64,000 nt of DNA from Trichuris trichiura (lineage: Eukaryota > Nematoda > Enoplea > Trichinellida > Trichuridae). Below the pieces are notes generated by a model. It was not told where the DNA came from and did no database searches. It was given only the letters and a program-made list of their open reading frames with translations. A program made the position numbers and the translations under genes. The stretch is from contig JBAJFE010000038.1 in NCBI GenBank assembly GCA_037903355.1, positions 1,116,001-1,180,000 on the forward strand. Direction: 5' to 3'. The first letter of the stretch is position 1. Each line of letters starts with the position of its first letter. This document shows positions 13,131 through 23,657 of the stretch, piece after piece.

Positions 13131-14109
13131 TCATTCGCTCTGGAGTTCTGCTGCTGACTCAGACGTTATGGGGACGAACTTCTTTTTTTTCTTGCTGAAA
13201 TAATGAACCACGCAATCTTCAAAGTTAAGCCACAGTGCGTGAAGGAAAGCTTTGTCTGATTTTAAAAATGAAGCCATGAAATTGTGCGATGCAATGTTTT
13301 CCAACTGCTGCAAACAGTTTATCTATCCATATGCAAAGGAATTAATTAGCTCGTGACCAGGCATTCTGAAGCTTACCTGTGACAACTGATCCAATTCGTT
13401 CCACTTTTTTCTGTCTATGGATGCTTCGAAAGACAAACTTTGCCATTTGTTCAGAAAACTAATGGACCCATCTGTTTCTTCCATTTGCTCATATTTTTCT
13501 AACGTGGCTCTTCCTTGAAGCATAAGCCATGCATTTAGAGGCATACGCGAGTCCCATTCATGTTTTTCGTTCCTGAGCGACCAAAGCAGCTTCATTGCCT
13601 GAATGATAAGTGATTAAAGCAAAAGTATAAGCAAAGTTTATACTACTTTGCAGTCGCTGTGTCCACATACTATTACTTCTGGAACTTTACTTTCGCAACA
13701 CGCCAGTTGCAAGCTAGCAGTTGCTTCCGTGATAGCACCAGGCTGTTTGGTTCCGTCTAAATATGTAGTTAACAGTTTTAAGGAAGCATAAAAAGATTAA
13801 AAGATTTGCAACGCTCCCACCGGGAAAGCAGAAAGGTATAATATTTCCGGGATTCCTCACGGTATACGCGTCACCAACATCCAAGCCCAAGAACCTACTG
13901 GTCACGAAACGACTGTCCACGCAACAGAACAGAATGGCTTGCGGCTAAGCGATAAAAAAATGCTCAGAAATGTACTCCAGTTCGATGTGTTCTTTTGCGA
14001 ATTACAACTTAATAAGACTTACGTGTAACGACTGCTGGTTTAGTCTTTGAATGGATTCTATTCTTGTCTTCCTGCTTTGTTGGGCTATACTTCGCAAAAT
14101 TCTCTGCAT
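13131..14109 (-). CDS. Beta-class carbonic anhydrase, complete, 239 aa
   Basis: Zinc enzyme interconverting CO2 and bicarbonate (plus a proton). Five exons: 14109-14023, 13944-13821, 13756-13647, 13598-13377 and 13307-13131; introns of 78, 64, 48 and 69 bases, all GT..AG, with frame kept throughout (720 coding bases). The predicted protein starts MQRILRSIAQQ, as metazoan beta-carbonic anhydrases do. It carries the zinc and active-site motifs CVDSR (Cys37, Asp39, Arg41) and CGHSDCK (His103, Cys106), plus VGDAYTVRNPGNIIP. The C-terminal block QLENIASHNF...HALWLNFEDC also fits. All three zinc ligands and the Asp/Arg dyad are present, so it should be active. The basic, amphipathic N-terminus could be a mitochondrial presequence, as in insect relatives; this is inferred. 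Length is near the family norm (about 250). Confidence 0.93.
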
Positions 14110-16449
14110 CCTCTCAGCAGTCTAAGGAACAGACCTAATGAATGTTATCGGGGAAAGTATTTGCTTATTCATGTTAGTGAAGTTGATATTCAAGGTAGTA
14201 ACCATAAACGGGTTATCAGAATGCTGACTCAGGATTGCAACTTTATGAGAACTGGTTTATTAAGTGCACTTTAAGATAGTGACGCGGTAAGAACAGTTTT
14301 GAATAGCCTGTTTTGAAATAAATAATGTACTTAACATATGGTAATACCTTTGTAAGAAACTTTCGACTACTTTTAACCGTAACCTTGTGTTCAGTATATG
14401 TTACATGGAAACTTCTTGTCGCATGCAGATGAGTCGAGAGCATTCAAAGTGGGAGTCATTCATGATCTATAGATGTTCTCTTTCAGTATACTTAAGTCTC
14501 ATAAAATAAAAAGCAGAATATGAAGTTTATGAGGTTTTCATAATATAAAACTTATTTACGCAGTAATAATTGTAAGAAATAAAAATATACCTGAACTTTC
14601 AGGTCTTCAGTGGAAAGATCAGGCTAGAGTGAAAGGGTGATATGGGATGTTAGGAATGTATGTATGGCATTAAAGTATGGTGGTTTAAAGTTGTATTTGA
14701 ATTTTGTAATGATTTATTTCGCTGTTTTAAATGGCATTTATCTTCTCTTTATCTTTTCTTGCATTTGTAATTTTTCAAAATGTTTGTTCTTTTTTAATTT
14801 TTATACTCCGTTTTTGTATTCCATTATTTCGTTCCCGCGTAGCCGATAATGTTTTTCTAAAAAATTGTTTTCACAGAGTGCCACAGGGGAAACGACTTTC
14901 GCAGTGCCTCACAACCTTTACTGGTCTCTCAGGGCGATAAATGATATGCAAGTACGCCGTCTTTTCTGGATTGCGCAATAACTAAAACTGAATGACGAAG
15001 GTGTTCTTAAAGCCTCTAAAATAGCGAGTTTTGTGCTTAAATTCTAGTGTATTTTTAGTGCATCTTTGCTCCGGAAGAAGTGTTAAACCTCTTTGTTATT
15101 TTCACAACGGGAGAAAATCCGTAATAAAGACATTCTTCAATATGAAAACTCACACTCCCGTACAAAAACATCATGTTTTCATTCGATCAGGATGCATAAT
15201 GTTTCGCCTCAGCAGTATAGCTGGTGAGCGCTAACCGGAATGGCCTGTAAAAAAAGCTTCTGCGCAGATCTGAGGTTAACTCTAACTGTTTTGCAAAATC
15301 AAGTCACATATTTTGTTGTGCAAATTAAGTTATTGAAGTTAAGTTGCTTTCTCAGAACTAAATCCTTTGTTAAGCGCTCGTTCCAATTAGACAGGACTTT
15401 GAAAGTATTTTTCCCGCTTTGTCTGTCAGCCTCGCAAAACTACTCAAATGAAGAGTGAAAAGTCACCAGAAAAATTCCAGCAAACATCTGTCATGGTGCC
15501 AGAACGTCTGATCTAAAAACGGTGAAGCTGAAACTTTTTGACATAAATACCTACTGAAATAAACACGGCAGCTTCGGGACGGCTGAAAAGCTGAAAGAGT
15601 TTCACCGAAATGATGGGAACAGAAAAGCTGCATTGGGTTTTAATACGATAATGACGGTCATTGCTGCCTAATGCCCAAATTAATAACATGGCAACGTCTG
15701 CGGTCTAGGGGCTATGAAATGCATTTTATGACTGCAATCGAATGAATTACCGCAAGTTAACCTGCCGATATGGTTTAGAATATAAGGTTAGGCAATATTT
15801 GCTCGCTACGCGGATATTCCAAAAAAGGCAGTGCCGGCACAAACACAATAGGGATTGCGGGACGAGCTGTTTCTTTGTATTGAATTCAGTAAACTCCCTT
15901 CTCTTACGAACGTTTCCCAAAAAGCTCTGAGGGCATGTTCACTGCATTCTTGCTCGACGTCGTCAGATATATCGTGTTTTGGTAGTTTAGACTAGCTTTC
16001 AGTAACTTAATTCCTTCCGACATGGTAAATTTGCAATAAGTTACCGCAGAGTTTTAGTAGATTTTAAAGGCCGTTTAAATGCGTCAAATTCAGCATCTAA
16101 AATGACGTCAGTAATTATTTCTCATTCTCATTCGCTGATGAGAGTACAGATTCATGATGCATGAACGCCGCAATGCTGTCAAACGTGATAGCCACTGAGG
16201 AATAATAATCACAATCAGTCCTCGTTCATTTGAACTAATGCTGTCCTAGCCTTCCAAATTCCATCGCGCTTCGATTCGCTTAAGGATACGCAGGGGTTGT
16301 TGCTATTCAAAAAATAACCAGTGCTTACTGTTTATAACTGTTGTCGTCCATCATTTAGCCAAACCGTAAAGTCTAAACGACTTGGTCTGCAGAAAGAAAG
16401 AAAAAAATCGCCAGCAATGTACGCTAATGAAGATCGATCCGGTAGAACG

Positions 16450-16513
16450 TAGACTCTTCGAAGCGCATGTCCGTAGCTCAACGGACATGGACTCTTCGAA
16501 GCGCATGTCCGCA
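16450..16513. repeat. Direct repeat, two 22-bp units 40 bp apart
   Basis: The unit GACTCTTCGAAGCGCATGTC (continuing CG) occurs at about 16451 and again at about 16491. The spacer contains the reverse complement CGGACATG of the unit's end, so the block can also fold. Confidence 0.75.
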
Positions 16514-17284
16514 TGTCGCCCATACAGTCGTAACATGTGAGCTCGTGGAAACGGATCGTGCAGAAAAAAGCATGGCAAAAGTGCAGCCACAAAATCGGTT
16601 ACATAGCTTACACACGCTTTTTCGCTGGTTGCAACGGAAAGCTTTTCTCAAATTTCTGATGTTTCACACGCATGAACAAAACAAGCAGGCTTAAATGTAT
16701 TGAAACAATAAAGGCTAAGTTTTAAATTTGTGCGTGACATAAGTGCATGCAATAACTACTATTTTAAATGACTTTTACTGGCAAAATCATCCGTTCAGCT
16801 GTCGCAAAGGAGAACTTGGAGAACGAGAACGTGAAACGCGGTCAGAATCAATGTGTTGGTACTGAAGTATATAGGCCTTTAAGGTTTCTTCAGATCGGGT
16901 AAGTTTACTTTCAACTATTTTGCATCCAAAGGCATTTAGTATGTACCTGAAAACCTTAAGAGCGGTATCGTACGTCAAATTGTGCGGGTTTTGTTCCGAA
17001 TATGCCCGCAAACATGCAGTAATTTAGAGAAGTAAACAAGGAACGCAGATTTGTTACTGTATGTAAACGAATTGCCGCTGGCGTACTGAAATTAAAAGAA
17101 TTAAATTAGGAGTTGCAGGTTTGTCATACTGTGGGCCACCGTTGCAGCTCATAGGATAGAAAGCAAAATTCAATTTTCTTTTTCTTTCTTTTTTCCTTTC
17201 TTGCTAACGGGTGCGTTATTCAGAATAAAAATTGGCGGCTTTGCAACCCGTTCGTTAAGTTAAAGTTTATTTTTAAACGTCAGT

Positions 17285-17330
17285 AAGCGGAGCTTTCAGG
17301 CTTCACCGGGACCCGTCATCAGCGCTATGT
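17285..17330 (-). repeat. Foldback-element fragment with CTGATGACGGG core
   Basis: Read on the minus strand it gives CTGATGACGGGTC followed by CCTGAAAGCTCCGC, the recurrent core of the foldback elements at 19.9, 27.8, 30.1 and 57.3 kb. The arms are absent. Confidence 0.5.
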
Positions 17331-17841
17331 GTGTCGCCTGTTGAATTTATCGCTTTCAACGGATGACCTGAAAGAAGCGCACATCTCATGATAACTTCTA
17401 CGCATTTTCGAGAGATGCTCTCCGCAGTTTTTGTGTGGTTCTTTGTGAAAAATGGAAATACTGTGCAATTAGCAATGTAAATGAGCCGCTGTCGTGTTCA
17501 AATGACCTCCGGTATCATATGCTCTCTACCATCGAGCGATGTCGATGAGCATTTTTTCTCTTTACAATCGGCTCGAAGGTAATTGACTCCCTGATTTAAG
17601 ATGGTATTTTATTCCAGCCATCTCATTCTCACTGTATATGGAGAGTCTATGCGTTTAATACCGAACGCTTTAGCAGAGGTCAGTCTATTTTAGGTATGCC
17701 TAAATGATTTCGATCATCCCGGGCAAAACCATCACAAAGCCTAATCATTGTTGAATACCTAATGTGCCTTAATAGACACTTTACTGAATAATGATATGGA
17801 AACATACGATCCAACGCATGTATAGCATAAACTGCCTAAAG

Positions 17842-19005
17842 CAGTGTTTCTCATGGTGGGTCAGGTGCCCCACCAGGGAGGCCTTTTTAAAATCCAGGGG
17901 GGCCCAACGCGCCATGGGGCATGCTGGGGGGGCACATGCCCCACCTGAACCATCGTGTTGAGGCGCATCGGAAGGTGAGGTTTGAGGGTCAGGTATCGTG
18001 CGTATTGCTGACGATAACGTTGTACGCTATGCGTGATGCCGGCTACCCTGCAGTTTACCATATAAACCAATCACCGCTCGTGAAATGGGATCGCATGCTT
18101 GTCGCCGTGTCCTTCCCGGCGTAGGGTTGAGTAAGGGAAGCTTTCTGCTGAGAAGCTTTGATCGCAAAGCACATGATTCACGGCAGAGAACAGTTGTCCG
18201 CGTTATCAAAATGCGCCATAGCTTTTGCGATGTATCCGCACCTGATTTACGATTCAACCAGCAATTATCGCGTGTTGGCGTAGCAATGTCTCTGCCTTAC
18301 AATTTTGTCAACGATTAACATCTCTTGCCCTAGCTCTGTACAACATCGGCTCCCTTTTTCTTCCCTTTCTTTCTTCAAGTCTATTGCCCACGCAGCTACA
18401 ATGCAAGCACACGTATTAGCGACAGGGAATTGCGTGTGCTGCTCACATATTTTCTGGAAACACTTTGTCGGTACGGTTGCTTTTCTCCTACGCTCGTTTC
18501 AGTTTTGCAAGATGTCACGGCAAGAAGAGCTGCTGGAGTAGCATTCGAACGTGGAGTTCAACTGGGCAGGTTGTCACAGGGTTGTCAGCAGTTCTGGCTA
18601 CAGAAAGAACTCCCGTAGTTGTACCCTGGCGTATGGGATGTGGTAAAAAAGTTACTGATTTGTCTTCCCTCATCGAGTCTAGTCGATCACGCATTTAGTA
18701 TCTTTACGGACCTAGTGACAAAGAAACGCAGCCGGCTGCAAATGGTCAGGCGCGGCGATCTGCGTCTGCGAATTATCTCGATCCACAGGCTAGTTCGACT
18801 GCATTTGGGCGAGCCAAGCAGCTCTCGTTGACTTCTCGAAAAACAGTTTGCAGAAATAAATCTGTACGGCTGTAGTTGACCTTCTAGCGTTGCAACCATT
18901 TCAGCCAATCAGTGCGCTCGAAGTTGGCCAATCAGAATAGGGAAGCCCGGACGCTCGGGAACGTTCTCCGGGGAACCTAAACGGCCTTTCGCTTGAGAAA
19001 CACTG
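17842..19005. mobile_element. Non-autonomous hAT-superfamily element, about 1.16 kb
   Basis: The left end reads CAGTGTTTCTCA and the right end TTGAGAAACACTG: perfect terminal inverted repeats of 12 bp with the CAGTG start typical of hAT elements. The left subterminal part is very G/C-rich (runs of GGGG/CCCC), as in many hAT elements. No transposase frame is present. The eight bases on either side (GCCTAAAG / CACTAGGG) agree only partly, so the target duplication is decayed. The last 110 bp, with CAGCCAATCAG, recur near 56.77 kb. Confidence 0.72.
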
Positions 19006-19753
19006 CACTAGGGTAACTTCCTGACTCTGGGCTCAATAACCTCTAATTTCGACAGCGGATTGAACGAAGCTATTCCCCATACGAAGTCCGCACTGCAAAT
19101 TTTACAGTATCTCAAAGTCCTGCGGATCTTTATTGCGCTACCACAGTTAACATGATCTTGTCATGTAATTCGTAAATTCGTGAATGCTTTAACGCTGGTG
19201 TTTTTGTATAAGTTCAATAGCTTGTTTGTAACTTGTTATGGTCTTGCATGGTAAGGTTCTTAGCAGGAGATGTTTTTCAAAAACAGTATGGTGTGGGATC
19301 TGTTCAACGGTCTTCCTTCAAAGCTTTATCGAATGGCTAGATACTTTTTCGTGACGACGGCAGAACTAATCTGTTTAAAAAGCTCTGTCTCATTTAGCTT
19401 TTCTCTTACCAAGTAAATTGCCTTCTGTTCTATCGTTAATTGCTGTGTGGACAGTTTATCCGTGCTGTTCTTTGCTTCGTTAGCGTGATTGGCATTTTTT
19501 ACGCGTGGTTTGCGTCCATCTTTGCTTATCCCGCAATTTTAGTGACGTAGTTTTAGTTCTTTGGTAATTTCTCTATCCTTCCTGTTGTACTTCTGTTGGC
19601 AATCAGATGTGCAAGCAAAGCGGTTTCCCAACTGTTTTAATCTTCATTGCCTTCGCTATAGTAAAATGTTATGACTTGATTTTATGAAAGTGGAATGACG
19701 TGTTTTGTATTTTCAGCATAGCCTCTAGCTCCTCAGTTCGCTGAACACGCATC
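19006..19753. other. Spacer upstream of RPS24
   Basis: Presumed RPS24 promoter region, T-rich. No exon, RNA gene or transposon recognised. A splice-acceptor-like TTTTCAG lies about 40 bases before the RPS24 ATG. Confidence 0.5.
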
Positions 19754-20702
19754 ATGAGCAAAGTGGTACGTTTTTTCTGGTTATATTGTATCGCGTCTTA
19801 CGTTTTCCCTATTTTTACCGTCTTGAAAATGTGGTTTCTTCGGACGGGACCGTATGTTTTCATAATGCAAAAGCTTTATTACGGAATAGTTCCCGTTTAA
19901 TGCGTGTAAACTCCGGAGCTTTCGGGTCGACCGGAACCCGAAAGCTCCGGAGTTTACACGCATTAAACGGGAACTATTCCGTAATAAAGCTTTTGCATTT
20001 TTACCCTCTTTGAAAAGGTTTTACCATCCAAGTGGAAAGTGATATGCGTAAACTTCGATAATGTTTTTTCGTTACATCTTTTATGCAGATGTGCTTCATC
20101 TTGGAATGTTCTATGCTGAACTTCTTCCACTAAGTTCTTCTATTTAGATGTTTTGAGTTACAAAGTACAATTGTTTCACGGTTTCTATTTAGGATGGTTC
20201 TGTTACATTGCGTACGCGAAAAGTTATGAGCAATCGGCTTCTTTGCCGCAAGCAAATGGTAATGATCTTACAAGCATAAGCGTGAAGACCTACCTCATTT
20301 CGATTTTCATTTACAGGTGGTCGAGATTCTTCACCCCAACAGGGCAGGTCTATCGAAAGCTGCAATAACTGACATGCTAGCCAAGATGTACAAGACAATG
20401 GCATCTAATGTGTTTTGTTTCGGATTTCGAACCCAGTTCGGAGGTGGCCGCTCTACAGGTTTTGCGCTCATCTACGACACTTTAGATGCAGCGAAGAAAT
20501 TTGAGCCAAAGTTTCGGCTTGCCAGGGTACTACTGTTCGTTTCTATCTTACGCTATTTATAAAGAATTTTCTGTGGCAGAAAGGAATGTTAAAAGTGGAA
20601 CGCATTGGTCGTAAGCAACGAAAGGAAAGAAAGAATCGCATGAAGAAAGTACGTGGTACGAAAAAGGCAAAAGTCGGTCAAGCTGGAAAAGAGAAGAAAT
20701 GA
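19754..20702 (+). CDS. RPS24: 40S ribosomal protein S24 (eS24), 136 aa
   Basis: Small ribosomal subunit protein eS24. Four exons: 19754-19765 (MSKV), 20193-20258, 20317-20526 and 20580-20702; introns 427, 58 and 53 bases, GT..AG, frame kept. The protein reads [17 protein letters not shown], then [35 protein letters not shown] and TGFALIYD. It ends in a Lys/Arg-rich tail beginning [17 protein letters not shown]. This matches eS24 over its whole length (human 130-133 aa). Intron 1 is unusually long for this locus because it contains the foldback element at 19864-19999. Confidence 0.95.
19864..19999. repeat. Near-perfect foldback element (64-bp arms, 8-bp loop) in RPS24 intron 1
   Basis: AATGCAAAAGCTTTATTACG... 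on the left (19864-19927) is repeated as its reverse complement at 19936-19999 with no mismatch that I can see. The loop is CGACCGGA. The same family is at 30096-30320, where the arms are diverged and a longer centre is present; fragments are at 17.3, 27.8 and 57.3 kb. Arm identity suggests either a recent insertion or arm homogenisation. Confidence 0.85.
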
Positions 20703-21340
20703 TAGTGAATTTGCCTTCGTTTTTTTTGCGAACTTTGGTACTAAAGTAAACTCGCTGCATTGGAAATAATGTGTTTGCCATACCGAGAATGTAATAGGCG
20801 GTAAATCTTTTTGTAAAAAGTCCTACGCACTTTTGGTTTTGACAGCGGTAGAAAAGTACGTCTGCTATCGTAGGAGAAACATGTCCTTTCATCCTTAGGC
20901 AATCTCTGATCTACATTCAGTATACCACCAACGATATGGTGTTTCAAAAATGAGTAAACTAAAAATAATGGCGGACATTTGCTACAAATGCATAGGTTTC
21001 CACGGGTTTAGTTACTCGGCAATATACATGCTACACTCAGAAATCTATAAGAAAAAGTGACTGCAACGCTATGATCGTATAGGAGAAAGCGCCTCGTTAA
21101 TGCCAAAGCAATGTACAATGGGCTACAGGTACACAGCCACATAGCGTAATTTAGAAAATGCGTTGCTGTGAAAAAGTAAAAATCAGATCGTTGAAAGGCG
21201 TTTGCATTGAGAGCAATTGCACTGAAGAGGATAAAGCACCATTTTAGAACGGTAAATTTACGAAGCTGCACTGAAACCTGACGATATGATACGACTGTAT
21301 GAAAGAAGCCAAGCTGTGCGAGGGGCAATAGGCGTTGAAG
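20703..21340. other. Spacer between the convergent RPS24 and unidentified 115-aa genes
   Basis: Contains the two 3' UTRs by position. A minus-strand frame at 21328-21008 is open but hydrophobic, lacks splice signals and follows a stop, so it is probably untranslated. Confidence 0.5.
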
Positions 21341-21796
21341 TCACGGAGATTCCGTGTAGTATTTAGACGAAGAAATTTCACCCGTTGAGGCGGTCTGACT
21401 GGCGGTGTGACGTGTTGACACTTTGAGGGTGTGACATCTACAGCAACAAGCCTTTGGGCAATTCTGAAAAGCAAAATGCAATACAAACTGAACAAATTTT
21501 TCCAAATTGACATTAATTACTTTTGATGGCTGGACAAAGCTAACACCAACAGACGAATGCTGTGGACTCAATGGTAGTGCCTGTAGAACTTCGCTATCTA
21601 CTGAACTAAAGTGGACGTTAACTGCTTCGTGACACATTGAGTAGAATAGATTGACAAGATCAGCTGGCAAACGACTATACGCAAGCGATATTAAATGCAT
21701 TTATTGAACGTGAAGTTGGACTCACCTTTTCAGAGCTCTGTAAGCTTTCGGGAATAAGCCATGTAATTCTCTTAAGCTTGTGTGCACGTCGTTCAT
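21341..21796 (-). CDS. Unidentified three-exon protein with a CxxxCCCxC cluster, about 115 aa
   Basis: Not recognised. Three exons on the minus strand, 21796-21726, 21674-21521 and 21463-21341, join in frame (348 bases) across introns of 51 and 57 bases with GTGAGT/ATAG and GTAATT/TTTCAG ends; this is the evidence for a real gene. The protein starts MNDVHTSLRELHGLFPKAYR, continues LPADLVNLFYSMCHEAVNVHF, and has the cluster CPKACCCRCH before a Ser/Thr-rich tail ending KYYTESP. The frame stays open upstream of this ATG to an acceptor at about 21820, so further 5' exons may exist. There is no membrane segment. The cysteine cluster could bind metal or be lipidated; function is unknown. Confidence 0.5.
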
Positions 21797-21925
21797 GAAC
21801 GACGCGTCAAGAGAACCCCTAAAAAATAAGAATAAGATGAAAAGTCAAAGTTGTTAGTTGGAGCATCAATTTATTATGCAACTCATCACCTTTCAATGCA
21901 TAGCATTTTGTAACGTGCGCATAAG

Positions 21926-22103
21926 TTTTCATCATAAATTTTTGTTATGGTACAACTCGTTGATGATAAGCAAACTTTTACTCCGTAGCTTTTGGGTCCG
22001 CTCTTCACCGGGAGGACTGGTTAAGAACGGACCCAAAAGCTACGGAGAGTAAAAGTTTGCTTATCATCAACGGGTTGTAGCTAACAAAATTTTATAATGA
22101 AAA
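21926..22103. repeat. Foldback element, arms about 75 bp
   Basis: The left arm runs from TTTTCATCATAAATTTTTG through GATGATAAGCAAACTTTTAC to GCTTTTGGGTCCG. The right arm is its near-perfect complement, ending AAAATTTTATAATGAAAA. The loop is CTCTTCACCGGGAGGACTGG. Distinct in sequence from the 19.9-kb family but with the same GGGTCC-containing centre; related to 46364-46534. Confidence 0.8.
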
Positions 22104-23657
22104 TTCATCACCTGTGCTAAGCACTTTTAATAAAGATGTACAAAGTTTGTGCCAGAAAACCTGGTTTTAACTAGCGAGCGATTAAAAAACCAAAACGCTG
22201 TTTTCGAAACTTTGAAACCAAATTATACTTAAACATACTCAAACCAACCGGTCTACAATTTTCAGGTTAGCAACAATTTGAAAATCACCTTCGCGGTTCT
22301 AGTGAGCATACGCTTAAAAATTAAATTCTACAGTGCTATCCGCGCAACACATCTTTTATCAAAGGCTATTTATCGGCTGTAAAACCATTGGTTCCTGCCA
22401 AGTTAGAGTAGCTTTTAAGATACCACTTTTACGTATCCACCAATTTTTGTTAACTCCAAATATGCGAACACCCGCCTTTTTTGTGTAAGCCAACTTACGC
22501 TAATCAGAGATATTTTGCAGAAAGAAGAATAGAAAGTACTGATCGCGTTTTCCAGTTACATCTGGCGTTAGAATATGCGCAGAACATAAACACAGAAAAA
22601 TCCTATTTGGACCATACGTGCAAGATAAAAGCTTAACCAATTAAAAGAGGTACATAAAAGGCACTGCTACACTGCTATGTCGGAAGCATCAATATATATC
22701 TTCGTAGAGTGAGTTAACTTGGCAACCGAAAAATAAAGGAAGATTGTCAAATTGAATTTTGACGCTAAAGCGCAAGTCTGACTTAAAACAGCAGTTTCGG
22801 TGCTGTTGCAGTTGATTGTTAATGCATCTCAGTCAATTCACTTCCACAGCACTTACGTTCTTAAACCGCTACAAACGCGTGAACGCCTGAAATGAAAGAG
22901 TAATCAAAAGCCTGAATCTTGAATCGATAGGTAGCCTACGCTTAAGAATTTGAAAGCAAAAAGATATAACGCTTCACAAATCGCTTTCCATCTTAAGTTA
23001 ACTCGTCCGTCCAAATTTAAAACTGCTGAGCAGCACTACAAGCATAACACAAGAACCGACTCCGCATCAGAAAAGAAAGAAATGCAAGTCGGCGAAACGT
23101 CGGAAGTAGAACGACAGTGCACTGAATACGTAACTCTTCTTGGCGGGATCATAGAATTTCATGTTGAAAAAACTTTATTCGTACGGTAGACGCCAGAATT
23201 CATTCTCTTGTTACTGCTGATGTGATGGTTGACGGTTCACACTCGAAAGTTCCGGTCAATAAAAACTGAACACAATAACGGGCGCCTACCGTACACATAA
23301 AGTTTCTTCAACAGTGCATTATTCAAATTCGATCTTCTCTGAATGATGTTTGCACTGACAAACAACATTACGCTGATACACCGAGGAAATATTTGGACAT
23401 CAATGTCCTAAATTAGACCACTTAGATGCAACAGACGCAAAAATAATGAAATTGGTCTCAAATGAACGTTCCATCAGTACATGGCCGCATAAATTAAACA
23501 CTATAACAAGCAAAGAGCGCTAATTCTTTCGAAGCTGAATCAGCAACTTAGAATGAACTACGCGCACTTTGCATAAAACAACTTTACGATAGGCGTTAAC
23601 TCGTTACAATGAACGTCGTTTCATCTGAAAGAAAAAATCCGTTTCGAAGTTAACATT
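22104..23657. other. Spacer, nothing recognised
   Basis: A-rich intergenic sequence between the unidentified 115-aa gene and the Egalitarian-like gene. No exon, RNA gene or clear transposon seen. Confidence 0.5.

Larger units (their letters stand above)
14110..17841. other. Spacer between carbonic anhydrase gene and hAT element
   Basis: No gene recognised. An open frame on the minus strand at 17011-16787 (ending RSRSPSSPLRQLNG) has no ATG in a good position and no acceptor upstream, so it is not called. A TFP-like start (LTCYDC) appears near 16540 on the minus strand but lacks the rest of the domain. A foldback fragment lies at 17285-17330. Confidence 0.45.

Noticed and set aside
16332..16592. 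Minus-strand frame starting with a Ly6-like LTCYDC
   Set aside because: Only the first two cysteines fit; the remainder is a duplicated 40-bp block in two frames and then non-TFP sequence.
16787..17011. Minus-strand frame ending in RS-rich sequence
   Set aside because: No ATG and no AG acceptor at the open boundary; cannot be anchored as exon.
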